Shown here one piece after another: positions 23,716-33,578 of a stretch of DNA of 64,000 nt. Location of the stretch: the NCBI RefSeq assembly GCF_000001735.4, contig NC_003076.8, positions 2,418,001 to 2,482,000 of the forward strand, written 5' to 3'. The stretch comes from Arabidopsis thaliana. Lineage: Eukaryota; Streptophyta; Magnoliopsida; Brassicales; Brassicaceae. Positions within the stretch are counted from its first letter, which is position 1, and each line of letters starts with the position of its first letter. The notes under the pieces are model-generated. The model was not told the DNA's origin and did not search any database. It was given only the letters and a program-made list of their open reading frames with translations. A program made the position numbers and the translations under genes.

Positions 23716-25509
23716 TTGAACTTACTCGATTCTTTGATTCTTTCATTGAATAATGGCAGGCTAAAACGATCATCTAAAGCTCCAAGTTACTTATCGGATT
23801 ACCATTGTTCTCTCATACACACCAATCCTACACCAAAGGTCATTACTACTCCTTATCCTCTTTCTTCTTTCCTTTCATATGCTCAGATAAAGCCCACCTA
23901 CCAAAATTTTGTGCTTTCTATTTCGGTTGAGACAGAACCAAAAACATTTAAAGAAGTCATAGCATCTGTTCAGTGGACTATGGCTATGAATGTGGAACTA
24001 GGTGTTATGGAACTTAATAAGACTTGGAGTGTAGTTTCTTTACCACCAAATAAGAATGTAGTTGGGTGTAAATGGGTATATACTATTGAGTACAATGCAG
24101 ATGGCTCTATAGAACGATATAAAGCACGGTTGGTTGCTAAAGGTTTCACACAACAGGAAGGAGTAGACTACTTTGATACTTTCTCCCCTGTGGCTAAGCT
24201 TGCTAGTGTGAAATTAGTTCTAGGATTAGTAGCTAGAAAAGGATGGAGTACGACTCAAATGGATGTCACAAATGCATTTTTGCATAGTGACCTAGAAGAA
24301 GAAATTTATATGAGTCTTGCTCAAGGATACACACCATCTTCAGGATCTTTACCACCAAATCCAGTTTGCAGACTTCATAAATCCATATATGGATTGAAAC
24401 AAGCTTCACGACAATGGTATAAGTGCTTGTCTCAGACTTTACTTGATGATGGCTTTCAACAATCTTATGTGGATAACACGTTGTTTGTTAAGATCACATC
24501 CACTGCTATTGTGGCTATGTTGATATATGTGGATGATATCTTGATTGTGAGTAATAATGATGAAGTTGTTTGTGCTGTGAAGAGTGTTCTGGCTGCAAGG
24601 TATAAGATCAAGGATTTGGGTCCAGCAAAGTTTTTTCTTGGCTTGGAGATAGCAAGGAACTCTGATGGTATTTCGATATGTCAGAGAAAGTATTGTTTGG
24701 ATTTGTTGGCTAATTCTGGTCTATTAGGATGCAAGCCTAAATCAGTGCCTATGGATCCGAAGGTGGTTCTTACGAAGGATTTAGGTACTTTACTTGAAGA
24801 TGGAAGACCTTACAGAGAATTGATTGGGAGGTTACTGTATCTTTGTGTTACAAGACCGGACATTACATTTGCAGTCCATAATCTCAGTCAATTCTTATCT
24901 TGCCCAACGAATGTTCATTTGCATGCGGCACATCAGGTTTTGAAATACCTAAAGAACAATCCAGGTCAAGGTTTGTTTTCCTCTGCAGGAACAGAATTGT
25001 ACTTAAATGGCTTTGCTGATGCTGATTGGGGAACATGCTTGGACTCCAGAAGATCAGTAAGTGGTGTGTGTGTATTTCTTGGCACTTCTCTGATTACTTG
25101 GAAATCTAAAAAGCAGGAAGTAGCCAGTGGAAGTAGCACAGAAGCAGAGTACAGGAGTATGGCAGTAGCGACTAAGGAATTGTTGTGGTTAGCTCAAATG
25201 CTGAAAGACTTACATGTGGAGATGGAGTTTCAGGTTAAGCTCTTTTGCGATAATAAATCGGCTATGCATATTGCAAATAACTCGGTGTTCCATGAGCGAA
25301 CTAAACATGTTGAAATCGACTGTCATACTACACGAGATAGAGTCAAGAATGGCTTCTTGAAGGTTCTTCATGTTGATACAGAGAACCAACTTGCTGATAT
25401 TCTGACTAAGGCGCTTCAACCAGGTCCATTTCGGTCTATCCTTGGTCGTCTATCAGTGTCAAGCCTCTTCCTTCCTCAAAAAGGTCAAGCTATACAGGAT
25501 TCGGCTTGA
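23716..25509 (+). CDS. Copia pol remnant: reverse transcriptase and RNase H
   Basis: One open frame of about 597 codons, without an obvious ATG at its left end (first in-frame ATG at 23980). In order: the end of the integrase-RT linker ([24 protein letters not shown]), the RT domain with [39 protein letters not shown] and the catalytic YVDD at 24526-24537, then RNase H with [26 protein letters not shown] and [10 protein letters not shown]. It stops at TGA just before the polypurine tract. No frameshift or internal stop is visible over nearly 1.8 kb, so it decayed little after the deletion. It cannot be autonomous because gag, protease and integrase are absent. Confidence 0.9.
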   Translation: MNLLDSLILSLNNGRLKRSSKAPSYLSDYHCSLIHTNPTPKVITTPYPLSSFLSYAQIKPTYQNFVLSISVETEPKTFKEVIASVQWTMAMNVELGVMELNKTWSVVSLPPNKNVVGCKWVYTIEYNADGSIERYKARLVAKGFTQQEGVDYFDTFSPVAKLASVKLVLGLVARKGWSTTQMDVTNAFLHSDLEEEIYMSLAQGYTPSSGSLPPNPVCRLHKSIYGLKQASRQWYKCLSQTLLDDGFQQSYVDNTLFVKITSTAIVAMLIYVDDILIVSNNDEVVCAVKSVLAARYKIKDLGPAKFFLGLEIARNSDGISICQRKYCLDLLANSGLLGCKPKSVPMDPKVVLTKDLGTLLEDGRPYRELIGRLLYLCVTRPDITFAVHNLSQFLSCPTNVHLHAAHQVLKYLKNNPGQGLFSSAGTELYLNGFADADWGTCLDSRRSVSGVCVFLGTSLITWKSKKQEVASGSSTEAEYRSMAVATKELLWLAQMLKDLHVEMEFQVKLFCDNKSAMHIANNSVFHERTKHVEIDCHTTRDRVKNGFLKVLHVDTENQLADILTKALQPGPFRSILGRLSVSSLFLPQKGQAIQDSA

Positions 25510-25517
25510 GGGGGGTG

Positions 25518-25637
25518 TATTAAGCCTATATGAGAGTTAGTTATAGTTTGTTACTTTACTCTCATACTATATATACTCTTGTAATGTTTACTTTGTTCAT
25601 TAATGAGAAATATACTTTGCATTTGATAAAGTTAATA
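25518..25637 (+). repeat. 3' LTR (120 bp)
   Basis: Same length and ends as the 5' LTR, 117 of 120 positions identical, preceded by the polypurine tract and followed by ATTAG. Confidence 0.9.
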
Positions 25638-26073
25638 ATTAGCAATAGACGAGTGGGAGAACCACATGAACCTTTCATATGAGAGTGTCAATGGGCCTGT
25701 CATTGTTGCCTCTGTCCTTAGGCCCCACTTTTCCATCATTTCTTCACTTTGTTTTGTAGTTAAAAATATATATTATGTTTCTTTCCATCAAAAATTGTTA
25801 CTGCTTTAGTTCTATGGGTCTATTTATCTAGGTCCACTATGATTCTTATATATATTTCCTTATCTACATGTCCACTATCAATCATTGTAATTAATTCTAT
25901 CAGGCCCTTTGTTATTCCGAAAAAGAAGTGTAAAATCTACCGAATAACTTATGTTATGATGAATGGGAGGGGGAGTCAGCTTTGAAATCGTATACTGATC
26001 TTGTGTATCACAAATTCACAATAACTTATTAGATCTTTGATTTTATTCACAATGGTATTAAAAACTATTGTTT

Positions 26074-26118
26074 AAGTGAATAATTTGAGGTGTCAAAAAA
26101 AAAAAGTGAATAATTTGA
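26074..26118 (+). mobile_element. A-tailed micro-insertion with 15-bp direct repeats
   Basis: AAGTGAATAATTTGA at 26074-26088 is repeated exactly at 26104-26118. Between them lie only GGTGTC and an A run (26089-26103). This has the form of an extremely 5'-truncated, poly(A)-tailed retroposed sequence with a target-site duplication. Confidence 0.5.
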
Positions 26119-26505
26119 ATGATTGGCTCAATATCAAGCCCAATGATCAAGACCTCGTCTCTCCATTGCGTTCGCGTTTGTCACAAATCTCATGCCATAG
26201 TATTTTCAAGTTGCATTTATAATGACGAAAGTGACAACCTATATAAGGCTAAGCAACATAGAACAGGCATACTAAAAATCATTAATATATAGTATTATTG
26301 CTACACCTATTTAGTTATGTCGGTGGATATCTAAGGTATAATATGCACTCTGGGGGGATTTTGAAAATTTTGACCAACTAATTATTACAAAAGATCATTA
26401 ATACTAAATGAAACTCATGATTTGGGGCAAGTCTTTAAAACATAGTTTTCCTGCCCACATTTGAAAAGTAAAATAAAGATCCTCTTTTGTTATTTGAGGG
26501 TTGTC

Positions 26506-26720
26506 TTTTTTTTTTTTTTTTTTTTTGAATCAATGTAAAATTTATTCAAAAAAGTCCTTGGTTACAATATATGCAGCTTTAAGCATAACGTTTTTTTGAG
26601 TTTCAGAAAATTTTAAAACCAAGGAAAAACAGAGGTATAAAGGATTTCAAAACAGAGCCTTTGTTAGGCTCTCGAGTGGAACCAAACCCGGAGGGCGTCG
26701 GCCATGTTTGATGGTTGGAG
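26506..26720 (-). mobile_element. Probable LINE-like 3' fragment
   Basis: On the minus strand, sequence rich in 3'-UTR character (GAATAAATTTTACATTGATTC) runs straight into A21 (plus T run 26506-26526). The poly(A) tail and lack of ORF suggest a truncated non-LTR element or processed transcript. The left border in minus-strand sense is unclear and I found no matching target duplication. Confidence 0.35.
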
Positions 26721-27948
26721 CTGGTGAATGAAGGAGATTCTACGTACGCCACATAATTTTACCATTTTCAACGATTGCGTTGTTTCCCAAATTATGAATT
26801 GGAACTTTGGTAGCATCGCAATATATACGACGTTTGGGTTTGGCCCATGCTGCCATGCATAGCAATAGTTTTAAATACATGTGGTTGGTAATATAGAAAA
26901 TGGTTTGAAAGACCACAAACTTTGATCAGTGATCGATTCGGTAGGGCCACAAATAACAATGTTTTCGCCACATGGTCATACTTTACGTTTTCGATGAGAA
27001 AATATTTAAACAGTTTGTTCGTCAAATTTCGATTAACTAGAACAAAATTCATAAACGAGAGAGACAGAATAATTCGAGAGAGCTAGAGTGAGGGTAACTA
27101 GAAAGATAGTAACTGATTTTGTATCTAATAATTAATTCATTAATTTAAAATCAATGATAAATCACTTTGATGGTTGTGGCCTTGTGGGTAATTATAATTA
27201 ACACGTACCATTTTTTATCAAGGCATTTTTAAACATTTTGTTTGTTTTTATTGAAGTTTTCTTCTCACTATTCAAAAACGTAAAACCCTAACAAAAAAAA
27301 GTAAAAGTAGAACTGTTTACAAGTCTGGCTGAATGGGTTGATTGACTCGACAAAAGATTTTCCATGTGGATTAATAGAACAAATTTTAATAATATATACG
27401 AAATTGATGTATTTTCTTTTCTTTCGATCACTATTAATGTCTTAAATAATAAAAACATATAGTACATTTTACAGATTATAAATTTATGTTGTGTTTTATT
27501 TTGAGTTTTGGCTTGAATTTTTTTTTTTTTTTTGTTGTTGTTGTTAAAGTGGTTTGAATCTGTATTGGTTACAAATAAAACAAATAATGTTACGTTCATT
27601 TTGTCTGTAGATATTTTTCTTACAACTTATGCAGCTATCTTTGGGGTTTCATTTTGAGTGTGGATGTTTGGTTTTGAGTTAACTCTGCATGTTCCGAAGA
27701 GGCGTAACTAAAATAAAAGAAACTACTTGAGATGCGAGATGTGAAATGTGATTAGATGAGAAAAAACGAACATTAATAATTGAGCAAAATAACTTTATTT
27801 AAATTTTGAATTCAGCGTTAGTGTTACACCCAAAGTGGCAAACAAATAGGACCGATGTTGAAAAAGAACACACGTGATATAAAATGTACTGAGAGAAAAT
27901 TATTTGCATTAGATGACAATAAATACAATAATAATGAATAGATGAAAT

Positions 27949-27982
27949 AACTTTTAGTTGACGAAAAAAAAAAAAAACTTTT
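27949..27982 (+). mobile_element. A-tailed micro-insertion with 8-bp direct repeats
   Basis: AACTTTTA at 27949-27956 and 27975-27982 flanks GTTGACG followed by an A run. The same form as the 26.1-kb case but a shorter repeat, so weaker. Confidence 0.35.
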
Positions 27983-28166
27983 AATCTATTTTATTCACTA
28001 GATCAAAAAGCATGTTTCAGACAGTTTTATTCTTATCATTCAATTATTTCACAACGTATAATTTTAGTTTATTTTCGTAATTTGTTAATATACGTATCAA
28101 TTGAATATTTTTGACGGTTTTTATTATGTCATTTAATTATTTAAGGGAACATAGTTTATTTTAAAA

Positions 28167-28213
28167 TGCAGTTCTATTTTACAAAAAAAAAGAAAAAAAA
28201 AATTGCAGTTCTA
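28167..28213 (+). mobile_element. A-rich micro-insertion with 10-bp direct repeats
   Basis: TGCAGTTCTA at 28167-28176 and 28204-28213 flanks TTTTAC plus an A-rich stretch interrupted by one G. Either a minimal retroposition or a repair-associated duplication. Confidence 0.4.
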
Positions 28214-28636
28214 CGTTGACATCTAGCTGATCAACTATTCATCATATATACTTGTATAATCTATTATTTTAAGTTCTATATTATTATTAATATGTTAAAT
28301 ATAGATATATCTATTTAAGAAAATATCATATAAATATATGTTATAAATCTATATATAGAAAAAATAAAGCACAGAATTTTGTCCCACATTCTGTCGATAC
28401 GTACTCGAGCTTATGAAGTTGTTCTTTTCTAATTATATTTTTTCCCATTGCCCTTTATCAAATCAACTCTAATAAAAATATATGGTAACTTATGAAGTTG
28501 TCATGTATTTATGATATTTCTCTTTGGGTCGGCACTGTATTTGTGATGTTGATTATTTATCTAGTGGCAGAAAATATTCCATAAGTCTCTCTCAAACCAT
28601 TTGAATAGTTCCAAAAACATCTTGTCACTAACACTC

Positions 28637-28690
28637 ACTCTTGATGAGTTTTTTTTTTTTTTTTTTGGGGGGTCAAAGTACTCTTGATGA
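28637..28690 (-). mobile_element. T-tailed (minus-strand poly A) micro-insertion with 11-bp repeats
   Basis: ACTCTTGATGA at 28637-28647 and 28680-28690 flanks a T run then GGGGGGTCAAAGT. Read on minus it is ACTTTGACCCCCC followed by A's, the same layout as the 26.1-kb insertion in the opposite orientation. Confidence 0.45.
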
Positions 28691-28771
28691 TGAGTTGATA
28701 TTCTTATTTAAAAAAAGCTTATTACTTATTTAAGTTATTTCAAAAAGTACATTCTACACGAGTGCCAGGCT

Positions 28772-28780
28772 TATATATAT
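28772..28780 (+). promoter_or_regulatory. Candidate TATA box of MYB29
   Basis: TATATATAT about 310 bp before the MYB29 ATG, the nearest clear TATA. The leader would be about 280 nt and includes a pyrimidine tract ending in CTATAG that could be a leader-intron acceptor. Confidence 0.35.
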
Positions 28781-29054
28781 GCATAAACATATATAATTAT
28801 GCATGGAGGAGTAGTAGCTTGCAATGTCTTGAAACTTTGATATATCTTCTCCTAGTCTTTCTTTTAAATGTTTAATATGAAAACACAAAATCCTACAACG
28901 GTCGTCTACCACAGTTTCTCAGTCAGTTTCATATTCAGATGCATCAGAGTTCTCATCAAGAGATCTATCAGTCTATTGCCTTAAACTCGACGACATTCTG
29001 TTTTTTTTTTCTTTTCTTATTTTTTCTTTTTCTTATTTCTTACCTATAGGTTGT

Positions 29055-29060
29055 ATGTAA
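29055..29060 (+). promoter_or_regulatory. AUG-stop (ATGTAA) in MYB29 leader
   Basis: ATG followed at once by TAA, ending 29 bp before the main ATG. It lies after the possible CTATAG acceptor at 29045-29050, so it is in the mRNA whether or not a leader intron is removed. AUGUAA minimum uORFs are known from Arabidopsis NIP5;1 to stall ribosomes in a boron-dependent way; any role here is inference. Confidence 0.5.
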
Positions 29061-29089
29061 ATCTATATCAAAAAAAGAAGAAAAACAAG

Positions 29090-30285
29090 ATGTCAAGAAA
29101 GCCATGTTGTGTGGGAGAAGGACTGAAGAAAGGAGCATGGACTGCCGAAGAAGACAAGAAACTCATCTCTTACATTCATGAACACGGTGAAGGAGGCTGG
29201 CGTGACATTCCCCAAAAAGCTGGTATATATGTGCTTTATTATTATGTATATATTTTAAAACACTTTTTACATATATATAACTATAATTGTTGTTTTTATG
29301 ACAAATGATGGTGTTTAGGACTAAAACGATGTGGAAAGAGTTGTAGATTGCGATGGGCTAACTATTTGAAACCTGACATCAAGAGAGGAGAGTTTAGCTA
29401 TGAGGAGGAACAGATTATCATCATGCTACACGCTTCTCGCGGCAACAAGTAAAATCCTAGCTTGCCGAAATCCATATAAATAAGGGTATATATAATTAAC
29501 ACATTATTAAAGTTTATATATATGTTTTACTTAAAAGGTGGTCAGTCATAGCGAGACATTTGCCCAAAAGAACAGATAACGAGATTAAGAACTACTGGAA
29601 CACGCATCTCAAAAAGCTCCTGATCGATAAGGGAATCGATCCCGTGACCCACAAGCCACTTGCCTATGACTCAAACCCGGATGAGCAATCGCAATCGGGT
29701 TCCATCTCTCCAAAGTCTCTTCCTCCTTCAAGCTCCAAAAATGTACCGGAGATAACCAGCAGTGACGAGACACCGAAATATGATGCTTCCTTGAGCTCCA
29801 AGAAACGTTGTTTTAAGAGATCGAGTTCTACATCAAAACTGTTAAACAAAGTTGCAGCTAGGGCTTCTTCCATGGGAACTATACTAGGCGCCTCCATCGA
29901 AGGAACCTTGATCAGCTCTACACCGTTGTCTTCATGTCTAAATGATGACTTTTCTGAAACAAGTCAATTTCAGATGGAAGAATTTGATCCATTCTATCAG
30001 TCATCTGAACACATAATTGATCATATGAAAGAAGATATCAGCATCAACAATTCCGAATACGATTTCTCGCAGTTTCTCGAGCAGTTTAGTAACAACGAAG
30101 GGGAAGAAGCTGACAATACTGGAGGAGGATATAACCAAGATCTTCTTATGTCTGATGTCTCATCAACAAGCGTTGATGAAGACGAGATGATGCAAAACAT
30201 AACTGGTTGGTCAAATTATCTCCTTGACCATTCCGATTTCAATTATGACACGAGCCAAGATTACGACGACAAGAACTTCATATGA
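29090..30285 (+). CDS. MYB29: R2R3-MYB transcription factor MYB29
   Basis: Activator of aliphatic (methionine-derived) glucosinolate biosynthesis, subgroup 12, acting in the nucleus with MYC-type bHLH partners (established). Exons 29090-29222 (133 bp), 29319-29448 (130 bp) and 29538-30285 give 336 aa; 133/130 is the standard R2R3-MYB exon pattern. R2 is at about 13-63 ([11 protein letters not shown], the last W in LRWANYLKP) and R3 at about 66-116 ([30 protein letters not shown]). The subgroup motif [11 protein letters not shown] follows a serine-rich linker, and the tail is acidic with [11 protein letters not shown]76 lies 2 kb downstream in the same orientation with the same architecture. 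I recall At5g07690. Confidence 0.96.
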
Positions 30286-32324
30286 TCCGTTGATTGCTTA
30301 CCGGACTAGAGTTGACCGGTTAATGTCATATGGTTCTCTTAGATATTTGTCAAGTTATAGTAAAGGTCCACTATAGGGTCACTATATATTAATATTCAGT
30401 AATGGATTCTCTTAGTTAGAGAACCTTGTGATGCCGTGGATCAATTAGTATTTGATTTGCGGGAGACACGAGTTTTTTTTCCTTCTATTGTTGTTTGTGG
30501 ATTTACGTACTATAAATAATAAATAAAACACCCATTTGATTGCAAGCGTTCACTGTACTAAAACCATTTGATTTAAAGTTTGAGCCTTAGTTTGTCTGAC
30601 AGTCTGAGCCATGTTACCAAAAACAATGAAAAATATGTAACACATTTTAGGTTTTTGGTGATATGAAACTCCGAAGAAACAAATCCCTACTGACTACTGA
30701 GAAAGTCGATAAGCTTTTTTGTGGATAAGTTTCATGGATATATTAGAAGTAGTAACCATTAACCAACAAAAAAATAGCTTAAGTGAGTTATCAAGGGATC
30801 GATGAACAATTATGAGATCCAATGTGTTTTTGTTAAGAGGCAAAATCCGATGCAGTCTCTATGAGACAAAATTTCCATGGGAAAAACAGAGAGTTCTGAA
30901 GTCTCTCTACCTTAAACATGTGCAAGCCTTAGCTTCAAATGCTCCGTAAGGTTTTCATTTAAAAACATGAAATAAGATAGAGAAATGATACTTGATCCAA
31001 CTGATGAAGATTAACAAGATAATTTTGAAGCAACTTCTGTTTGTATAATATGTCGTACAAAATCTGCTACCAATTTAGAGGCCAAATTATTTTCTTTTCT
31101 AGACAGTTTGTGAGGTGGGCAGCTGAAGGTGTTTAAGCCAAGATTCTCAAGATTTATAAATCTTGAATCGAATTAAGCTATCAGCCGGAAATTAGGAAAT
31201 GATATGCATATAGGGACTAAAGATATAGTTGTTGCATTAAAAAGCTTAAAGAGAGAAGTGGATGTGAAAAGAAAAAAACCACAGATTTTTGCACACAATC
31301 TTGTGTGTTGATTGATATCCAAGTAGACTAATTAGACTGCTTTGTTCTACACGATAATTGGTTGTTTTTAGATATCAATACGAAACATGTTAAAATGTGA
31401 AAATATTTTAGATTAGATGATAACACCTGAATTTAATGACAAAAAAAAAAAAAAGTGGATAGAGACTAGAGGGACAGCAAGGCTGTGTGACATATATGGG
31501 CAGATAGACAAAGAAGCCGAAAAACGTGCACCGTCCAAGATTCTGGCTACTATACCTAATTTCCTTCCCGCAGGGACTTGACAAATATCACTATCTGCCA
31601 TTTTTAGTTTTATTTTGTATTGGTGTCAAAGAATTGAAATAATGAACAACGGTCGTAAAAAGATGTAAATGGTGTTTGATTGATTAATGTTTTTTTTTTT
31701 TTCTTAGTATATTTTAGCAATTGCATATTATCATATAACATTAATTAATAATTATTGTGTTGTAGATAAATGTCATGCATAATGCAGTAATAAATGTGTG
31801 TGCATATATTATATATACACGTTAATTAGATGCTAAAATGAGTGACATATCTTTTAATTCTTTGATAACACCATTTCCATAAATCATTGTAAAACTTACC
31901 TTATAACAAAAAATTAATAAATGTTATAGGGGTCAATTGACCCCCATAACTCTACACTAGCCCCACCTCTGCGGATAAGCTTAACATGTCTATTAATATT
32001 CATTAGTTTACGTGGTTTAAAAGTTTATTGTCACGAGTGCATGACACTTACCGTGATGTTGACTATATGAAGAGGTAGATCGTACGTGTACAAATGACTT
32101 CATAGATCTTTGATCTTTTTTTTCTTCTTCTTCTTTTTTGGTAATATTCTTTAGTTTTATTTGATCTATTGTCGTTGTAATGATCTTTGATTACAAAGGA
32201 AAAAAAAAACTAAGACCCTTGACGAAAATAATAACCGTATTCGTAATCTCTGATATCCTACATTATGTACTATTTCTGATTTTTGTTTCTTATACGCACT
32301 TTTGTTCTAGATATAACTAAGAAA
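30286..32324. other. MYB29-MYB76 intergenic region
   Basis: 2.0 kb holding the MYB29 3' UTR and MYB76 promoter. No gene seen. A hAT-like end lies near 31.95 kb (separate entry). Just before the MYB76 ATG, a pyrimidine tract ending TTCTAG (32305-32310) resembles an acceptor, as at MYB29. Confidence 0.5.
31929..31971 (-). mobile_element. Possible hAT-type transposon end, solo
   Basis: Read on minus from 31971: CAGAGGTGGGGCTAG, then a perfect 16-bp palindrome GGGGTCAATTGACCCC (31929-31944). This is the same arrangement as at 22827 and commonly seen at plant hAT termini. No partner end or transposase is evident. Confidence 0.35.
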
Positions 32325-33578
32325 ATGTCAAAGAGACCATATTGTATCGGAGAAGGACTGAAGAAAGGAGCATGGACTACAGAAGAGGATAAAAAACTCA
32401 TCTCTTATATCCACGACCACGGTGAAGGAGGCTGGCGTGACATTCCAGAAAAAGCTGGTACATAACTATATATAGACGCATTTGTGTCTCTATAATATGA
32501 ATTTATTCACAATCTGTTACTAATATGTATTAATTATTCTCTTAATTGATCATTTGATCTTTATCTGCTTTTTTTCGAGTTTAGGGCTGAAACGGTGTGG
32601 AAAGAGTTGTAGATTACGGTGGACTAACTATTTGAAACCAGATATCAAGAGAGGAGAGTTTAGCTATGAGGAAGAGCAGATTATCATCATGCTTCATGCA
32701 TCTCGTGGCAATAAGTACGTATGGCATTTCTCTAGGCTTGTTTGTGCTCATATCAGTTTAGTGAAGACATGATCATCAATGTTTTGATATATATGTACCC
32801 TGTGTTTTTATTTTATTTTACTAGGTGGTCTGTCATAGCTAGACATTTGCCAAAAAGAACGGATAACGAGGTCAAAAACTATTGGAACACACATCTCAAG
32901 AAACGTTTAATCGATGATGGCATTGATCCCGTGACACACAAGCCACTAGCTTCTTCTAACCCTAATCCAGTTGAGCCCATGAAGTTCGATTTCCAAAAGA
33001 AATCCAATCAGGATGAGCACTCTTCACAGTCTAGTTCTACAACTCCAGCATCTCTTCCCCTTTCCTCGAATTTGAACAGTGTTAAATCCAAAATTAGCAG
33101 TGGTGAGACGCAGATAGAAAGTGGTCACGTGAGCTGCAAGAAACGTTTTGGACGATCGAGCTCTACATCAAGGTTGTTAAACAAAGTTGCAGCTAGAGCT
33201 TCTTCCATCGGCAACATCTTATCAACATCCATAGAAGGAACCTTGAGATCTCCTGCATCATCTTCAGGACTCCCAGACTCGTTCTCTCAATCATATGAGT
33301 ACATGATCGATAACAAAGAAGATCTCGGTACGAGCATTGATCTCAACATCCCCGAGTATGATTTCCCACAGTTTCTTGAGCAACTCATTAACGATGACGA
33401 CGAAAATGAGAACATTGTTGGGCCCGAACAAGATCTCCTTATGTCCGATTTCCCATCAACATTCGTTGATGAAGACGATATACTTGGAGACATAACCAGT
33501 TGGTCAACTTATCTTCTTGACCATCCCAATTTTATGTATGAATCGGATCAAGATTCCGACGAGAAGAACTTCTTATGA
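32325..33578 (+). CDS. MYB76: R2R3-MYB transcription factor MYB76
   Basis: Tandem paralogue of MYB29 and a third aliphatic-glucosinolate regulator (MYB28/29/76 group, established). Exons 32325-32457 (133 bp), 32585-32714 (130 bp) and 32825-33578 give 338 aa. R2 has [11 protein letters not shown] and [10 protein letters not shown]3 has GEFSYEEEQ and [21 protein letters not shown]. The subgroup 12 motif [11 protein letters not shown], the ISSGE patch and the acidic tail with WSTYLLDH are all retained. Compared with MYB29 the linker carries an insertion ([16 protein letters not shown]) and lacks part of the [10 protein letters not shown] stretch. Introns differ in sequence though exon sizes are identical, so the duplication is not very recent. 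I recall At5g07700. Confidence 0.96.

Larger units (their letters stand above)
23254..25637 (+). mobile_element. Internally deleted Copia (Pseudoviridae-type) LTR retrotransposon
   Basis: 2384 bp from LTR to LTR, roughly half the usual Copia length. Order: 5' LTR 23254-23373, primer-binding site TGGTATCAGAGC at 23374-23385, leader, the first few bases of an apparent gag start (ATGGCAG at 23753), then directly the post-integrase linker, reverse transcriptase and RNase H, polypurine tract GAGGGGGGTG at 25508-25517, and 3' LTR 25518-25637. Gag, protease and the integrase core are missing. Flanking 5-bp ATTAG duplications show that it moved here as this or as a longer element. The LTRs differ at three sites, all transitions. 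Confidence 0.93.
25643..28770. other. AT-rich intergenic region upstream of MYB29 with small insertions
   Basis: No gene seen over 3.1 kb. The region holds a LINE-like 3' fragment near 26.5 kb and at least four very short A- or T-tailed insertions bounded by direct repeats (separate entries). It is the promoter side of MYB29. Confidence 0.5.

Noticed and set aside
23266..23719. Serine-rich ORFs just after the 5' LTR
   Set aside because: They start inside the LTR and lie in the retroelement leader; not gag-like, since no zinc knuckle is present.
26792..27052. 86-codon minus-strand ORF
   Set aside because: Chance ORF in AT-rich intergenic DNA next to a retroposed fragment; no domain seen.
27288..27599. 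103-codon minus-strand ORF
   Set aside because: Low-complexity lysine/asparagine run from a poly-T stretch; no support.
31413..31601. 62-codon minus-strand ORF between MYB29 and MYB76
   Set aside because: Ends in a poly-A-derived phenylalanine run; no evidence of coding.
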